64,000 nt of DNA from contig NC_133156.1 of assembly GCF_040802235.1 (NCBI RefSeq), positions 183,098,351 to 183,162,350 of the forward strand, given 5' to 3'. The notes below the pieces were generated by a model. That model was given only the letters and a program-made list of their open reading frames with translations. It was not told where the DNA came from and made no database searches. Every line of letters begins with the position of its first letter. Position 1 is the first letter of the stretch. Below, in pieces: positions 26,346 through 39,700 of the stretch. The DNA comes from Manis javanica (lineage: Eukaryota > Chordata > Mammalia > Pholidota > Manidae). The position numbers were made by a program, and so were the translations under genes.

Positions 26346-26739
26346 ACTGTTTTCCAAAGTGGCTGTACTCTCAGGTGGACCAAACACCTGCAGTGGACTA
26401 GTGGAGGAAACAGCCCGTCTTTTCATACAGCAGGGAGGGCAGGCTGCTGAGCTAGAGCAAAGCCGGTGGGCTCCTTGGGGCTGGAGTCTGAAGGTCTGAC
26501 TGGCCCCATGTGGAAGGGCCACGAAGTCATCCCAACTCAGCTGCTTGCTTTCTCACTAGTAATCGGGGTGGTTACCTTTATCAGGGCTGACGCTGCACAC
26601 TGGTACTGCTAAGATGACTGATTTGCCTTACTTATGCAGGGGAGCTCACAGTATGAATCACTGTGGTGGGCTGGGGGAGGGGTGGAGGAAGAGACATGCA
26701 CACACACGGAATTATGATGCAATAAGAGAAGTGCTGATC

Positions 26740-26980
26740 AGGGTTAACATTTACTAAGGACTCACTTGTGTGTTTATCACCTCCATAATGACCCAATAAG
26801 GTTGGCCCCACCTCCCCCATTTAATTGATGGGGAGGCCAAGCTCAGACAGGTTAGGTGACTTGCCAAAAGTCACAAAGTAAGCTCTGAGACTGAAATTTT
26901 TTTCAGCTTTAGGGCAAAAACCTGTTTCCTCGACCACTGCACCACAACACCCCTTACCACGGAGTACTGACCCCTTACCA
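26740..26980. repeat. MIR SINE fragment
   Basis: It contains MIR-like core and flank features (GGGGAGGCCAAGCTCAGACA, AGGTGACTTGCC, then a 'CTCGACCACTGCACCA' end). It is ancient and non-coding. Confidence 0.65.
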
Positions 26981-26989
26981 TACTGCACT

Positions 26990-27550
26990 GACGGCGGGGC
27001 GAGCATGTAACTACTCTGCAATGTCAGGGACGGCTGGAGGTGCACCAGGCATGCGCACTAATGCCACCTCGCCGTCTTTGCGCTGATTTAATCCCAAAGG
27101 GCCCCTTTCTCTCCTGCAGCTGTCCCCAGTTGGTGCCAGCCGGTGCTCCAGCAGCGAAACCGCCTGCTCGCCGGCCACTTCCAGGGAAGCGGCATCGTGC
27201 TGCCCCCTGCTGGCCGCGAACTTACAGCGACAAAGGGTTTCCTCCCAGCAGAATGCCCTGCGCAAGCGCCCTAGACGATGTGCCCTGGCCCTCTATGTCC
27301 CGCAGGCCTCCCCTCCACGACCCGGGTCCGGGGTACAGGTGAGGCTGGGAATAGTGTTTCGAGCAGAGGCCAGGCCCAGGAACCCCCTTGCGTGTCTCAT
27401 TTCTCTGGTTTACTTGTCTGCGCCCGGTGCAGGAAACCGCTTCCTGACCCTGGTGTCTCAGGAGTGGGTGGGAAGGGCGGGACTGAGGGCCCGCTTAGGA
27501 CCCGGAGCCCAGGGAGCTGTGGCCGGGGCCCCTGGGGCGTCCTGTATCCG
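26990..27550. promoter_or_regulatory. Small CpG island with a possible plus-strand splice donor
   Basis: A short CpG-rich segment in otherwise ordinary intergenic DNA. A strong donor-like site, CAG|GTGAGG, sits at about 27,336-27,344. That would fit the first exon of a plus-strand non-coding RNA, but no downstream exon can be identified from sequence alone. The open frames here have no known domain. Confidence 0.4.
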
Positions 27551-29529
27551 TTCTTGAAGTAGTTCCTGAGGGCTGAGGGAACGAGGATGATGAAAACAGC
27601 CCCCCGCCGTAGTGAACACTGGCAGCCCCCACCCTCAAGGCTGCTCCGTGGCCCGACGGCACCTTCCTCCTCTTCTGAGTGACTAGAGGCCGTTTTCAGC
27701 GTCTGGTAGGGGAGACGGACAAAAGGCCAAATGACGCAGGGTGATAAATAAGGATAACTGTGGGTATAAAGCACAAACCGGTGCCAGAAGGGTCAGGGGT
27801 CACCAAGAGATGTACCTGAGCAAGTATGGTAGAATAGAAGAGCCCACCAGGTGGATCTTCCCTGTGCAGAAGCGCAGTTCTGATGTGCATTTGTGTCTGC
27901 TCTGTTCCAGACCATACCTGTCTTCTTCCTGAGCTAGTGCCTTACATCTTGGTAGGCTGCAGATTAGGTCTAGGAGACCATGTGGGTGATAGTTATTTAC
28001 TGTGTTTGCCAACTTAAATAAGAGGACAATCGTTACCTTTAACTGAACAAGCAAAACATAACAACAAGAACACCAAATATGTTAGGGAAGGCAGGTCCTC
28101 CTGGTGATTGGAAGAACAGGCCTTTTCCAGCCTCCTTTTCTGTCCATGGGAAGGACTTCCCTGACTGAGGATGGTTCTCCAGGAGAACAGTCAGAGGAGA
28201 GTCAGGGGCTGCTGCTCTCATCCCTTAATCTGGCTCCCTTGGACTGTTGGTTTCTGTGGCTCAGTTTTGGCATATATGCAAAATTGGAGGAAATGGCCCC
28301 CGGGCCATGAATTCATTGATCTGTCTGATTGGGGGATCCTGGTGCTCCTGTGGTCATTGGCCGGGACCCCTGACTGGGACAGTGGCCACCAGGGGACATT
28401 CATAATAAGGACAGATGTGTGGCTTGTATGAATGAGAATCATCTAAAATGGGCCTGCAGGATGCCACTGGGAATTTGTGGAGTTTGGATACTGAGCCCAT
28501 TTCAGCACAAGGTAGCATTCCTCAAGGCCAAATGGATAACCAAGCAGTGGAGAAATGACAGATATATGAAAATAACAGAATTATGTGTAGACAGCCATCA
28601 GGACCTTAAAATAGCTGTCCCCAACATGGGCTGAGAGTTCAGAGGAGGGAGAACCTCCTTGCTGTGGTGTTCAGAGAAGGCTTAATGAAGGAAGTGGCAT
28701 TTCTGATGAGCTGTGAAAAATGGGGAGGATTTCAACAGGCTGAGATGACATGGCCATGTCGCACCCATGGAGACCTCATGGTCCCAGCCTGGAAGAGGCC
28801 CCTGGACCATGAAGGTAAGGCATTTGGCACATCGATCCAGTATTATTAGTATGAATATGTAAATATTATTCACAGCTGAGTCACAAAGTATATTTTCCTT
28901 TCCTGTACTACTTTAAAACAATAATTTATTTTTCATTTGTTTAGTTTTCTGTGTCATTTAAAATAATTCAACATTAAACTTTGCCAGCTCTCTAAGACTC
29001 CTCTTCATAACTTCAGAAAAATCTATCAGTTTTTTTCTTCAGAGGAATCTCTTTCTTCTGGGCCAGTCCCATTTCCCAGAGAAGTTTCTCCCAGTCTCCT
29101 GTTAGAGGGAAAGGCCAGGTTGCCAGCAGATTGGGTCCAGTAGGAGGAGAAGGCTGGGCATGGGAGTGGAGGTCTCAACATTTGGTAAACAAACCCAACG
29201 TTCCGTTGTTCCTCTAATTACATCTGAAGGAGGTTGGAATTTTCATAAGAGAATTTTACTAAAGGTTAAGGGGGAGCATAATGACAAGGAAGGAAGAAAA
29301 GGAGAAAGAGAGAGAGAAAAAGAGGAAGAGAGAAAAAGATGCAGTCTGTAAACATAGCCAGGTTCTAAGGGTCAGGCTTCTCACCCAGCCAGAGCCGCCC
29401 CAGGCACAGCCTCCTTCCCAGGATCGCTGCCCTCCAGCCCAGAGCTGAGTGGAGAAGTCTGATCCATGATCTCAACCCTGATTGGCTGACAGTGGCTCCC
29501 TGGTGTACTGTGCTGGGGACTCTTTTCTT

Positions 29530-29950
29530 TTTCACACACTTTATTATTCACTTTAAAGCAAATAAAAAGAACAGAGAGTAGTTTAATGATCCCCCTTTGC
29601 CCCTTGCCCAGCTTCAAAAGTTGACCAGTATTATGTGATCTATATTCCAATTGTTCTTCCTCAAGTTATTTTAAAGCAAATCCCAGATATTATATCATTC
29701 CTACTGTAAATACTTCAATATGTATTTCTAAGAAGAACTCTTTAGAAAAATCATAATAATTATATATACAAATTAGTACTGATTCTCAATGTCACCAAAT
29801 AGCTAATCATTGTTCAATTTTCCGTATCAACTCATGTGTGTCTTTTTACAGGTAGCTTGTTTCAGTCAGCATCCAAACAAACTCTGTATACTGTGCCCTC
29901 TTGACACATCTTCAGGGCTTATAAAATCTGTAACCTGTTCACTCCTCTGT
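29530..29950 (-). repeat. Old L1 fragment, minus strand
   Basis: It contains TTTAAAGCAAATCCCAGATA and 'TCACCAAATAGCTAATCATTG' type blocks, the complement of an old L1 3' region. It is related to 1,300-1,650. Confidence 0.6.
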
Positions 29951-29959
29951 GCGTGCATG

Positions 29960-29989
29960 CGTGTGTTTGTGTGTGTGTGTGTGTGTATA
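29960..29989. repeat. (GT)n microsatellite
   Basis: A GT-rich tract, TGCGTGTGTTTGTG followed by pure GT units. Confidence 0.75.
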
Positions 29990-31221
29990 TAAGTGTGAAA
30001 ACTAGATTATATGTCCTTAGAATCTTCCACTCTGGATTTTGCTGGTCCCTCTGGTGTCTTTCACCACATTGCTCTATCCTCTGGCAATTAGATTTAAAGG
30101 CCTGAAAAGATTCAGGTTTGACTCTTTTGGACAATACAACCTCACAAGTGGTTCTGGGTACTTCCTCCTGCAGCTCACCAGCAGACTCCTACTGTTTGGT
30201 GTCTTTTTTTTGAGATGGAGGACTTTTTCTCTGAACATAATGAGAACTTCTGGTCAGGGTGGCAAGGGAAGATGCCCCCTTTTTCTTGGGCATCTCCTGG
30301 GAATCCTGCACTGGCAGCATGTCCCTGGCCCCTGGCCCTTTTCCAGTAGGTTCATAACAACCCCAGGTCTAGAAGTCAGGGCATAAGTCAAAGTTCTGAC
30401 TTCATCAGCTGACCTTGGGGAAAATTAGCTAACTACTCTAGGTCTTGGTGGCTCATTTTACAGGATCTAACTAACAGAATCACTCATTAATTGTTTCAAT
30501 AAATATTTGAGTATAGCATAATGGTTAAGAGTTGACTGGAATTAGGTCATCTATATTGGAATGTCTATATTGGATTTAATGCTTAATAGCTTTGTGACTT
30601 TGAATAAATTACTTAATCTCTCTGTTTCCATATCGAAAACATAGCATTGATATTAGGTAACCATTTCACAGGGCTGTTGGGAAGAGTAGAGAGTCAATGC
30701 AGGTAAAATGCTTGAGGACAGTGCCTGACTTTTACTGAGCTCTCACTATGTGTCATTTGTTGTAGTTAGATGCTGGTCTGAGCTGGTGCAGAGGCCACAT
30801 GGAGAACATGACCCAGTGCTGCTCTGGAGGAAGACAGTCCAGTATGCCCAGTGCTGTGCTGGGGGTGGTCTGGGGAGCTGGAGAGTCCAAGGGGAATCTG
30901 ACCTGATTTGGGAGACAGGGATGTGTGAGCAGAGGAAATTGTATCTAATCTGAGACTTGGAGTCAGTGAGGGGGCAAAGGGCAGCAGCGAGGTCAGGCTG
31001 GCATGGGGTAAGAGGCGTTTCAGGCAGAGGGAACAGCATCTCCAGAGATGGGCATGGGCAATGTGAGCACTTTTGGTCCAGTGAGGCTTGGAGCATGAGG
31101 AAGGGAGGTACAGAGGGGTGGGGAGCTGTTAGAGGTTAGGCCAGAGAGGAAGGCAGGAGCAGTTTACAAAGGGACTGGTGTCCTGGCTAAGGAGTTTGAG
31201 CTTTTCTCAAGGACTATAAGT

Positions 31222-31223
31222 GC

Positions 31224-31254
<31 letters not shown>

Positions 31255-31295
31255 TGTGAAAATGGTGTATGTGAGAGTGTGTGTGTGTGTGTGAG
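31222..31295. repeat. Interrupted (GT)n microsatellite
   Basis: Two GT runs (about 31,222-31,243 and 31,277-31,293) separated by a degenerate GT-rich spacer. Confidence 0.75.
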
Positions 31296-32269
31296 ATGGT
31301 TGTGAGGTGAGGAGCTGAGTTCAATTTGTTCTGAAACAGCTATTCTGATGGCTTTGTGGGAGTGGATAAAAGGCAAGACTAGAGTCCTGGAGACCCGGAC
31401 AAGGTGCTGTGACCCAGGAAATGGTGGTCTGACCACATGAGTGAAGAGGTGTGAGTGGATGCAATGTGTTAAGCAGGTAGAATTGGTTAGGTTAGCTTGT
31501 GGAGGAAGTGAAAGGGTTGTGGATTGAAGAGTGTCCCCTCCAGATGCATGTACATTCTGGCTAGGTCCCCAAGACCATGGCCGTGTCTGCTCTTTGGGGA
31601 CAAGGCCCAAAGTTGTCTGTCTTCCATGAAGTCATACTCTGTCTCTGTTGAAAGAATCTGGCAACTTTATACATATACTGGTCTCACGGTCCTGACCTAG
31701 GGAGTGAGGGATAGGGATGGGATTACCAGGACTACTGCGACATTAGGGAGGGGTCTGAAATCCCCAGAGGGCCGGGATTCCCTTATAACTATCATTCAGT
31801 CCTCCAAAATTTCAAGGACCAGATCGCCACCCAAAAAATCATCATAAGCATTAGCAGGGCCTTCTTGGCGCCATCTATGGGTCGCTGAAGGAGAAATCAT
31901 GGGTATAGGGACACACAGGGAGGAGCCAAAGCGGAAGGGCATTCAGCAGTAGGATTCCACGCTCTTCCTGTTGATTAATGGGTGAACTCTGCATTGACAA
32001 GAGCTTTGTTTAATGACCAGAGGCTTGGCAGCAACACAAGAGATGCATGGATCCATATGTGAGCCTGGGTGTGAATTAGGGAGAAAGTTCAAGCTGTGGA
32101 TATCTGTGTCCTACAAGAGCAGGGCTGAAGGCTTCCTTTCAGAAATGTGACAGAAGAGCAGTGATGGTGAGGTGTGCGTTCATGCTGGAGAGGCTGTGGA
32201 CCCCAGGTTGGCGACAGGGTCGGGTCTGGACTCAGTCCAATGCAGCCTGGAGAGCTGGGTCTGTGTGCC

Positions 32270-32525
32270 TTAGTTATTTAATAATCCCAACACTGGTTTA
32301 CCAAGTGCCGAACGTTCTCCTAGCTTTCCAAGACAAGCTCATTAAGCTGCACAACAATCCTGTGAGTTAAATGCAATCTTAGCCCCATTTTACATATAAG
32401 AGAACCAAGGCACAGGGAGGTTAGGGGATTTTCCCAAGGCCACACAGCATGTAGAAACTAAGACTGCAACTCAGGCAGTCTGGCTCCAGAGCCTAGGTCT
32501 TAATCACTGCACTCTCCTGCTTCTC
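32270..32525. repeat. MIR SINE fragment
   Basis: A well-preserved MIR: AACCAAGGCACAGGGAGGTT, then 'AAGGCCACACAGC' and a 'CTTAATCACTGCACTCTCCT' end. Confidence 0.8.
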
Positions 32526-32632
32526 TGATATCTGACACAAACAGCTGCTCCATGTCCTTCTAAAATCTCTTACATGTTCCCTGACTTTTAAAATGGGGCT
32601 TTTATTTTGTATTGAAGTATGGTTGCTATACA

Positions 32633-34929
32633 CTCTTTATTTATTTATTTGATATTGTTAATGTACAATTACTTGAACAACATTATGGTTACTAGACTCC
32701 CCCCACCATCAAGTCCCCCCCACATACCCCACCACAGTCACCATCAATCAGCATAGCAAGACGCTACAGAATCACTACTTGTCTTCTCTGTATGTACTGC
32801 CTTTCCCGTGTTCCCCACCGCTACATTATGTGTGCTAATCATAATGCCCCTTTTCCCCCCTTATCCCTCCCTTCCCACCCATCCTCCACAGTCCTTTCCC
32901 TCTGGTAACTGTTAGTTCATTCTTGGGTTCTGTGAGTCTGCTGCTGTTTTGTTCCTTCAGTTTTTGCTTTGTTCTTATACTCCACATATGAGTGAAATCA
33001 TTTGGTACTTGTCTTTCTCCGCTTGGCTTATTTCACTGAGCATAATACCCTCTAGCTCCATCCATGTTGTTGCAAATGGTAAGATTTGTTTTCTTTTTAT
33101 GGCTGAATAATATTCCATTGTGTATATGTACCACCTCTTCTTTATCCATTCATCTACTGATGGTCACTTAGGTTGTTTCCATTTCTTGGCTATTGTAAAT
33201 AGTGCTGCAATAAACATAGGGGTGCATCTGTCTTTTTCAAACGGGGCTCCTGCATTTTTAGGGTAAATTCCTAGGAGTGGAATTCCTGGGTCAAATGGTA
33301 TTTCTATTTTTAGTTTTTTGGGATACTGCTTTCCACAATGGTTGAACTAGTTTACATTCCCACCAGCAGTGTAGGAGGGTTCCCCTTTCTCCAACTTCAC
33401 CAACATTTGTTGTTGTTTGTCTTTTGGATGTGGGCCATCCTAACTGATGTGAGGTGATATCTCATTGTGGTTTTAATTTGCATTTCTCTGATGACTAGTG
33501 ATGTGGAGCATCTTTTCATGTGTCTGTTGGCCATCTGAATTTCTTCTTTGGAGAAGTGTCTGTTCAGCTCCTCTGCCCATTTTTTAATTGGATTATTTGC
33601 TTTTTGTTTGTTGAGGTGTGTGAGCTCTTTATATAATTTGGATGTCAACCCCTTATCAGATATGTCATTTGTGAATATATTCTCCCATACTGTAGGATGT
33701 CTTTTTGTTCTACTGATGGTGTCCTTTGCTGTACAGAAGCTTATTAGTTTGATGTAGTCCCACTTGTTCAGTTTTGCTTTTGTTGCCCTTGCCCAGGGAG
33801 ATATGTTCATGAAGAAGTTGCTTATGTTTATGTCCAAGAGATTTTTGCCTATATTTTTTTCTAAGAGTTTTATGGTTTCATGACTTACATTCAGGTCTTT
33901 GATCCATTTCAAATTTACTTTTGTGTATGGGGTTAGACAGTGATCCAGTTCATTCTCTTACATGTAGCTGTCCAGTTTTGCCAACACCAGCTGTTGAAGA
34001 GGCTGTCATTTCCCCATCGTATATCCATGGCTCCTTTATCATATATTAATTGACCATACATGCTTGGGTTTATATCTGGACTCTCTATTCTGTTCTAGTG
34101 GTCTGTGGGTCTGTTCTTGTGCCAGTACCAAATTGTCTTGATTACTGTGGCTTTGTAGTAGAGCTTGAAGTTGGGGAGCTTGATTTCCCCTGCTTTATTC
34201 TCATAGGTTTCTCAGGATTGCTTTGGCTATTCGGGGTCTTTTGTCATACCATATGAATTTTAGAACTATTTACTCTAGTTCATTGAAGAATGCTGTAGGT
34301 ATTTTGATAGGGATTGCATTGAATCTGTAGATTGCTTTAGGCAGGATGGCCATTTTCAAAATATTAATTCTTCCTAGCCAAGAGCATGGGATGAATTTCC
34401 ATTTAATAGTGTCCTCTTTAATTTCTCTTAAGAGTGACTTGTAGTTTTCAGGGTATAGGTCTTTCACTTCCTTGGTTAGGTTTATTCCTAGGTATTTTAT
34501 TCTTTTTGATGCAATTGTGAATAGAATTATTTTCCTGATTTCTCTTTCTGCTAGTTCATTAGTGTATAGGAATGCAACAGATTTCTGTGTATTAATTATG
34601 TATCCTACAACTTTGCTGAATTCAGATATTAGATCTACTAGTTTGGAGTGGATTCTTTAGGGTTTTTATGTACAATATCATGTCATCTGCAAATAGTGAC
34701 AGTTTGACTTCTTCCTTGCCAATCTGGATGCTTTTTATTTCTTTGTGTTGTCTGATTGCTGTGGCTAGGACCTCCTGAACTATGTTGAATAAAAGTGGGG
34801 AGAGTGGGCATCCCTGTCTTGTTCCCGATCTTAGGGGAAAAGCTTTCAGCTTCTCGCTGTTAAGTATAATGTTGGCTGTGGGTTTGTCATATATGGCCTT
34901 CATTATGTTGAGGTACTTGCCCTCTTATT
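32633..34929 (-). mobile_element. 5'-truncated L1 with 12-bp target-site duplications
   Basis: A LINE-1 copy on the minus strand, about 2.3 kb long. It holds the 3' part of ORF2 (end of reverse transcriptase and C-terminal region), a short 3' UTR and an A-rich tail seen on the plus strand as TTTATTTATTTATTT. Translated pieces such as [19 protein letters not shown] and [17 protein letters not shown] mark the reverse transcriptase, including the (F/Y)ADD catalytic motif. The frame is broken by indels, so it is dead. The 12-bp sequence GGTTGCTATACA flanks it at 32,621-32,632 and 34,930-34,941, showing ordinary target-primed insertion. The flanks belong to an older L1 (ATTGAAGTAT... left, ATCTTATATTAGTTTCAAG right) that it interrupted. 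Confidence 0.93.
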
Positions 34930-34941
34930 GGTTGCTATACA

Positions 34942-35100
34942 ATCTTATATTAGTTTCAAGTGTACAACCCAGTGGTCTCCCAGTTACCCACATCATTAAA
35001 TCTTCACCCCAACTAGTGCAGTTACTATCTGTCAACATGGAAGGATGTTGTAGAAAAAAGTGGGCCGTTTTAAAAAGACATTTATATACAGCTTGGATAT
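34942..35100 (-). repeat. Remainder of the older L1 interrupted by the 32.6-34.9 kb insertion
   Basis: TTATATTAGTTTCAAGTGTA and 'CCCAGTTACCCACATCATTAAATC' are the complement of an old L1 3' region. The other half is the short stretch left of 32,621. Confidence 0.65.
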
Positions 35101-38100
35101 TGTAACCATGTGAAGTTCCTTGGGCATGGTAACAGTATTGTGATTATGGAGGAGATATCCTTGTTTTTAGGCAATAAAGACTAAAATATCAAATAATGTT
35201 GTAGTGCTGCAGTCTACTTTCAGATGGTTCAGTAGGAAAAAATATGAATGTGTCCATTCATCCATCCATCCACGCATATGTATACATATCCACACTTGCA
35301 AGTGCAGAGGGCCTGAGGAAGAAACTGTTTGGCACATTTCCCAACATACAGCCTGTGAGGGGAGCCATGAAGGATGGGAATGTGGAGACAGATGAGCAGT
35401 AGGTCCTGAAGGATTTTGTCAAAGATGATAGATTTCTTATTTTCTTTTAAGGGTAATGAGAATCCTTTGAAGCAAGGAACTGACAAGATCAGGTTCACAT
35501 TTTAAAATCTTGTTCTTCATCTCATTTCTTCCCATATACCCATGAAATGTCCCCAGGTCCCTGGAGCTGCCATAGCCACCCATGGAAAGGGTTTTGTTCT
35601 TTGTAGACACCTAGCTGTTCCCCCACCCATCTCTCTGGCAGACAAATACAGGGTGGTTTTGCTTCAGGGGAAGCAACCAGGAACCCGGGAGATGCCCTGT
35701 CAGCTCACCCACTCCCAAGAAGGTGACCATAGATCACGCCCAGGAAAGACAGCCGTGCCTGCATCAGGGAGATGTGGTCATGGGAGTTAGCCAGGCCTCT
35801 TGTGGACAGGGAAGAACAGTTCTTTCTGGAATTTATAGAGAGAGCTTAATGCAAGCAACAGCAAGTTCCTGGTAGAAACTGGTAGAAACGGACAAGTTCT
35901 CAGAATGGAGAATTCCCCCAGAGAAGTAGGGGTTTGTTCCTTCCATTTTCCCCTGGGTCTTTGCATCTTTTCGCTGCTCTGTGTTTGCCTGATGGCATTT
36001 ATCAGGGCCCTACTCTAGTACCCTTTCCTTCCTTCCCAAACTTACAGCCAAATCCCCTTTCTGTCCTTCTGGAGTGCAAAGCTGGAGAGAAACACAACTG
36101 GATAGATTGGCGCTATAGGAGGGAAACATGACTTGTCCCTTAGTGGCGTGCTGGAACTGGCCTTTACAGGCTCTTAAAGCCTATTGTGAGTGTCTCTTCT
36201 CAACTCTTCATTCAATGACATCATGTGGGTAAGTGGAAATTTGCCATGATGGGAATTATACATAACAGTAATCAGCAAATACTACAACTCAGGGTTTCCC
36301 CTCTAGAACCAGAGGGCTGATTGTTCAACCTCTTTGAGAATACTACTGTATATTCTATCTGGTCAAAACTCTTTTGCCTGCCCCTCTTTTTTCCTCCCAT
36401 ATTGAAGTTTCTCAGGACTTTTCTCCTGGGCTAATGGATTTAACCTTGTGAACAGGCTTAACCTGGAGCATGGTGATCATAAAAATGACCTTAGAAACTC
36501 AAGAAAATATTCCCTCTCACAAAACTATAGGAAATTAGGCCTATTTAAAATGAATTCTGATAGAGTTGTATTGAGAATATTCACAAAGAGCATCAATTTT
36601 ACTCTACTGCCCAGTGGAAAGACTTATTAAAAGTATATAATCCTGTTTTGTTTTCAGATAACAAGGAATCTTAAGATTCCTGGAGTTCAGAGATTGTTGT
36701 TATGTATTATGAGGTGCAATCTTTGGGACTTAAAAGTCCATAATTCTGATTGGTTGTCACTTAATAGTTTGATGCCCTGATAGATTTTTCCTAAATTCTC
36801 ACTTTCCTGTGCTGTTCCCCTAGGCAGCTCTGGCAGATGATCTTTCCTCCTAGTTCATCAACCAACCAGGAAAGAATGAGGGGAAATGGTCAGATAGAGA
36901 TCTGTACAGACAGATGTCTGGGAAATGGTGAGGTAAGAGCTGACTAGCTTAAAACCAAACACACTTCCACCCAACTGAAATGAGAACAATAAAACAAACA
37001 AACATAGCAAAGATCTCACCAGCAGTGCTGAAGCTAGGAATACCAAGAATTTTGATAAGTGTCATCGAGATGCAAAAATCTGGACTCTAAAACTGAGATG
37101 AGATTGTGTAATACAATGGGGTTCTTCTCGTGGAGTGTGGTAGTGGGTCAAAAGGGGGTCCCACAAAATTCTGACAAATTTGCTTGATCCTGCCTCCCAA
37201 TGTACTCCACACCAAACCCATTACCAAGTCCTATGAATTCTGTTTCTACATATACCTGGAATCCTCCCAATCTCTGCATATCCATATTTTTAGTGTTTTT
37301 TTATATATATATAGGAAAGCTTATTTATGTGGATTATTTTTTGTTCATATGATAATTGAGCTCTTTCCAATTTAAATAACTCTTCCAGATTTCATAAGTT
37401 AAAAAAAATCATAGCATCTACAAATAATAATTTTGTCTTTTTCCCTTCAAAAAAAAAAGGGGGACAGACAAGAAGAAAACTAAAAAATGTTGACTCATAG
37501 CTATAAAGGAAATGAACATCATGTGCATCTATCTATATGTAAAGACTATTTTAAGGACATCAGAAGTTCCTAAATTATTTTACAGCTTTAGTAGAGTTAC
37601 TAAATTTACTGATATTAAGCTTTATGTAAAATCTCAACAAGACTTTGTTTTTGTAACTTGCCAAAAGGTAATTAGAAAGAGCAAGTTGAGAAGAGCTAAG
37701 AAAATTTTAATTAAAAAACAGTTAAATGGGGGCCTAGAAGATTTTAAGATGTTTTGCAAAGCAATTATTCATTTGGCAATTTTAAAAGAATTCAAAGATC
37801 AGTGAAACAGAACAGAAAGGCCCTTAACAGACCCAGAATAAAACACTTTATTAATGTCAAAGGAGGTGTCCAAAATTGATGGGGAAGGTACAGATTACTC
37901 ATCAGAACGGCATGGAATTCTGTGGGTAGCATGGCCTCTCTGGAAGAGGGTGACAATTCTTTGTGTGATTCACCTGGGGAAGTGGCAGGGCCTTATAGAG
38001 CAAACTGAACTTGAAATCTGAGGAACTTCACTCTCTCTCTGCATCTTCCTTTCTTGGCTTCAGGCCAGTCTTTGTCAGCATAAGAAGTGTCATCCTTTAA

Positions 38101-39350
38101 GGAAGTATAAAAGAAAAATGGTAATGGAAACATTGTTATAAACAATGCTAAACTGATTTTCTTAATACAGGACTTCTCAGAACTTTTAATATGCCCACAG
38201 TCACCATACATCTTCAAATAAGTCATATAGCATGGAATAGTCACCAAATTTATTTCGCCTTCAAACCCATTTTGTACATATTTCTGGACTAGTTTTTTAT
38301 GCAGCATACTTTGGGAAAGCTAGATCACTCTTAATAGGAAAGGAGATTTCTTCATGGGTATATCACTCAAGGTTCATGATTGGAAATAACAAGCCCATGT
38401 CTGTATATTTTAAGCATACAAGGAATTTATTGGGAAGGCAATCACTTGTTCTCAGACAGTGTGAAGGCTTACAAATGGGGCAGGACCAAAAAAGGGTGGG
38501 CATGAGGGAAGACTCCCAGGATGTCTCCTGAAGAATCTCAGATATCTCCAAGACAGTGCATGATTGTCTCGATCACACAGCTGGTAACATCCGATAGTCT
38601 GAATCTGGGTAATATGTCTGAGATTCAGCTGTGAGGGAGTTGTGAAGAAGAAATGTCTGACCTCCTTTGACTTTTGTTTTGACTAGGAGTTAGTGTCCTG
38701 TCTACCAGAGAATTTGAGATTTCTCTGACTAAGAAGGTATTAATATCCTGGATAGGCAAGAAAAACGCAACTATTTCTACAGCCCAACACCCTTGTCCTC
38801 ATACTGACACTTCCCAAAGCTGCTGTCACTTGGCCTAGTGCAGCTGTATCTTACCCACCTGAAACACACCCTCTTTCCAAGAGCAGACAACCCATTGTCC
38901 TTAAATTATTGCATCCGCTTCAAGTACAGGGTCACTCAGCAGTGGATCTTCCTTTTTAGTTCTGTCATGATTCCATCTGAATCATCTGAACAGTTATATC
39001 CAGTGATAAGTGAGAGGAAAAAGAAAGAAAAATGAACTTAAATAAAAAAATATAAGAATATATATGACACAGCAAGAAAGAAATACAAGTAGTAGCTTTA
39101 ATTCTTGTTTCTGTTATGTTTCTGAGGCATATGATCTCCCTCCATAACTTGTATTGTTTTCCTTTTCCCTTTCGTCAGTACATCAACTGCCTAGTTCTTT
39201 ACTTGGTGGGATAAATCAGACTTTCATTTCAAAGCTATCTGAGTCTGTTGGTCATTCTGTTTGTCAAGAATTCCAGAAGAATTCCAAACTTTACAAGTTC
39301 AACTAGAAGATTCTTCAGTGTGTCTGTTGTTGGGTTCCAGTCATAATCCC
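35101..39350. other. Intergenic sequence, no gene seen
   Basis: AT-rich DNA with scattered old repeats: a (CATC)n run at about 35,257-35,275, another piece of the unnamed repeat family at about 35,395-35,510, and an L1 remnant at about 37,430-37,860. The open frame at 37,512-37,805 resembles decayed L1 ORF2 (AKKILIKKQLNGGLEDFK) rather than a gene. Confidence 0.5.
37430..37860 (+). repeat. Old L1 ORF2 remnant, plus strand
   Basis: The translation at 37,700-37,800 follows the L1 ORF2 pattern 'AK-IL-KKN--GGL--FK-YYKA'. The following bases AGTGAAACAGAACAGAAAGG match the typical L1 'GAACAGAATAGAGAG' region. It is degraded. Confidence 0.5.
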
Positions 39351-39359
39351 CCAGCTCCC

Positions 39360-39700
39360 TGTATTAGTCATCCATTGCTGCATAACAAATTGTACCCCAA
39401 AACTTAGTGACTTTAAACAACAAATATTTATTATCTCAGTTTTTAGGAGTCAGTAATCCAGTGTAGCTTAGTTAGGCACCTTTGACTCAAGGTCTCTCAT
39501 GAGGTTGCATTCAAGCTGTTGGCTGGGGATGTGGTCTTATCTGAAGACTCAACTGGTTGGGGAGGGTCATGCTTCCAAGTTCACAAAGGCATGAACACTA
39601 GAGGCAGAGATCATTGGGGCCATGTGTTTCCATTCTCACTAATAGCCATTCTCCTGCCCCTGTCTCTAGTTTGTTGTCCACTCTGATTTCCTCTGGGCTT
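39360..39700. repeat. Ancient interspersed repeat, family not named
   Basis: It carries a widespread mammalian repeat consensus: CATTGCTGCATAACAAATTG, CCCAAAACTTAGTGAC, 'TCTCATGAGGTTGCATTCAAGC'. I recognise the sequence as repetitive but cannot assign the subfamily safely. A related piece may lie in CD207 intron 4. Confidence 0.6.

Larger units (their letters stand above)
27550..32260. other. Intergenic sequence with old interspersed repeats, no gene seen
   Basis: A purine-rich tract lies at about 29,285-29,340. Pieces of an ancient repeat family I cannot name occur at about 28,650-28,790 and 30,890-31,520, recognisable by TTCAGAGAAGGCTTAATGAA and TTTCAGGCAGAGGGAACAGC blocks. L1 sequence lies at about 29,530-29,950 and MIR sequence at about 30,500-30,720. 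GT microsatellites are listed separately. No exon was recognised. Confidence 0.5.

Noticed and set aside
33397-33912. 171-codon minus-strand frame
   Set aside because: It is L1 ORF2 C-terminal sequence inside the 32.6-34.9 kb element.
37512-37805. 97-codon frame that looks like a small basic protein
   Set aside because: Its pattern follows decayed L1 ORF2 and the flanking DNA is L1-like.
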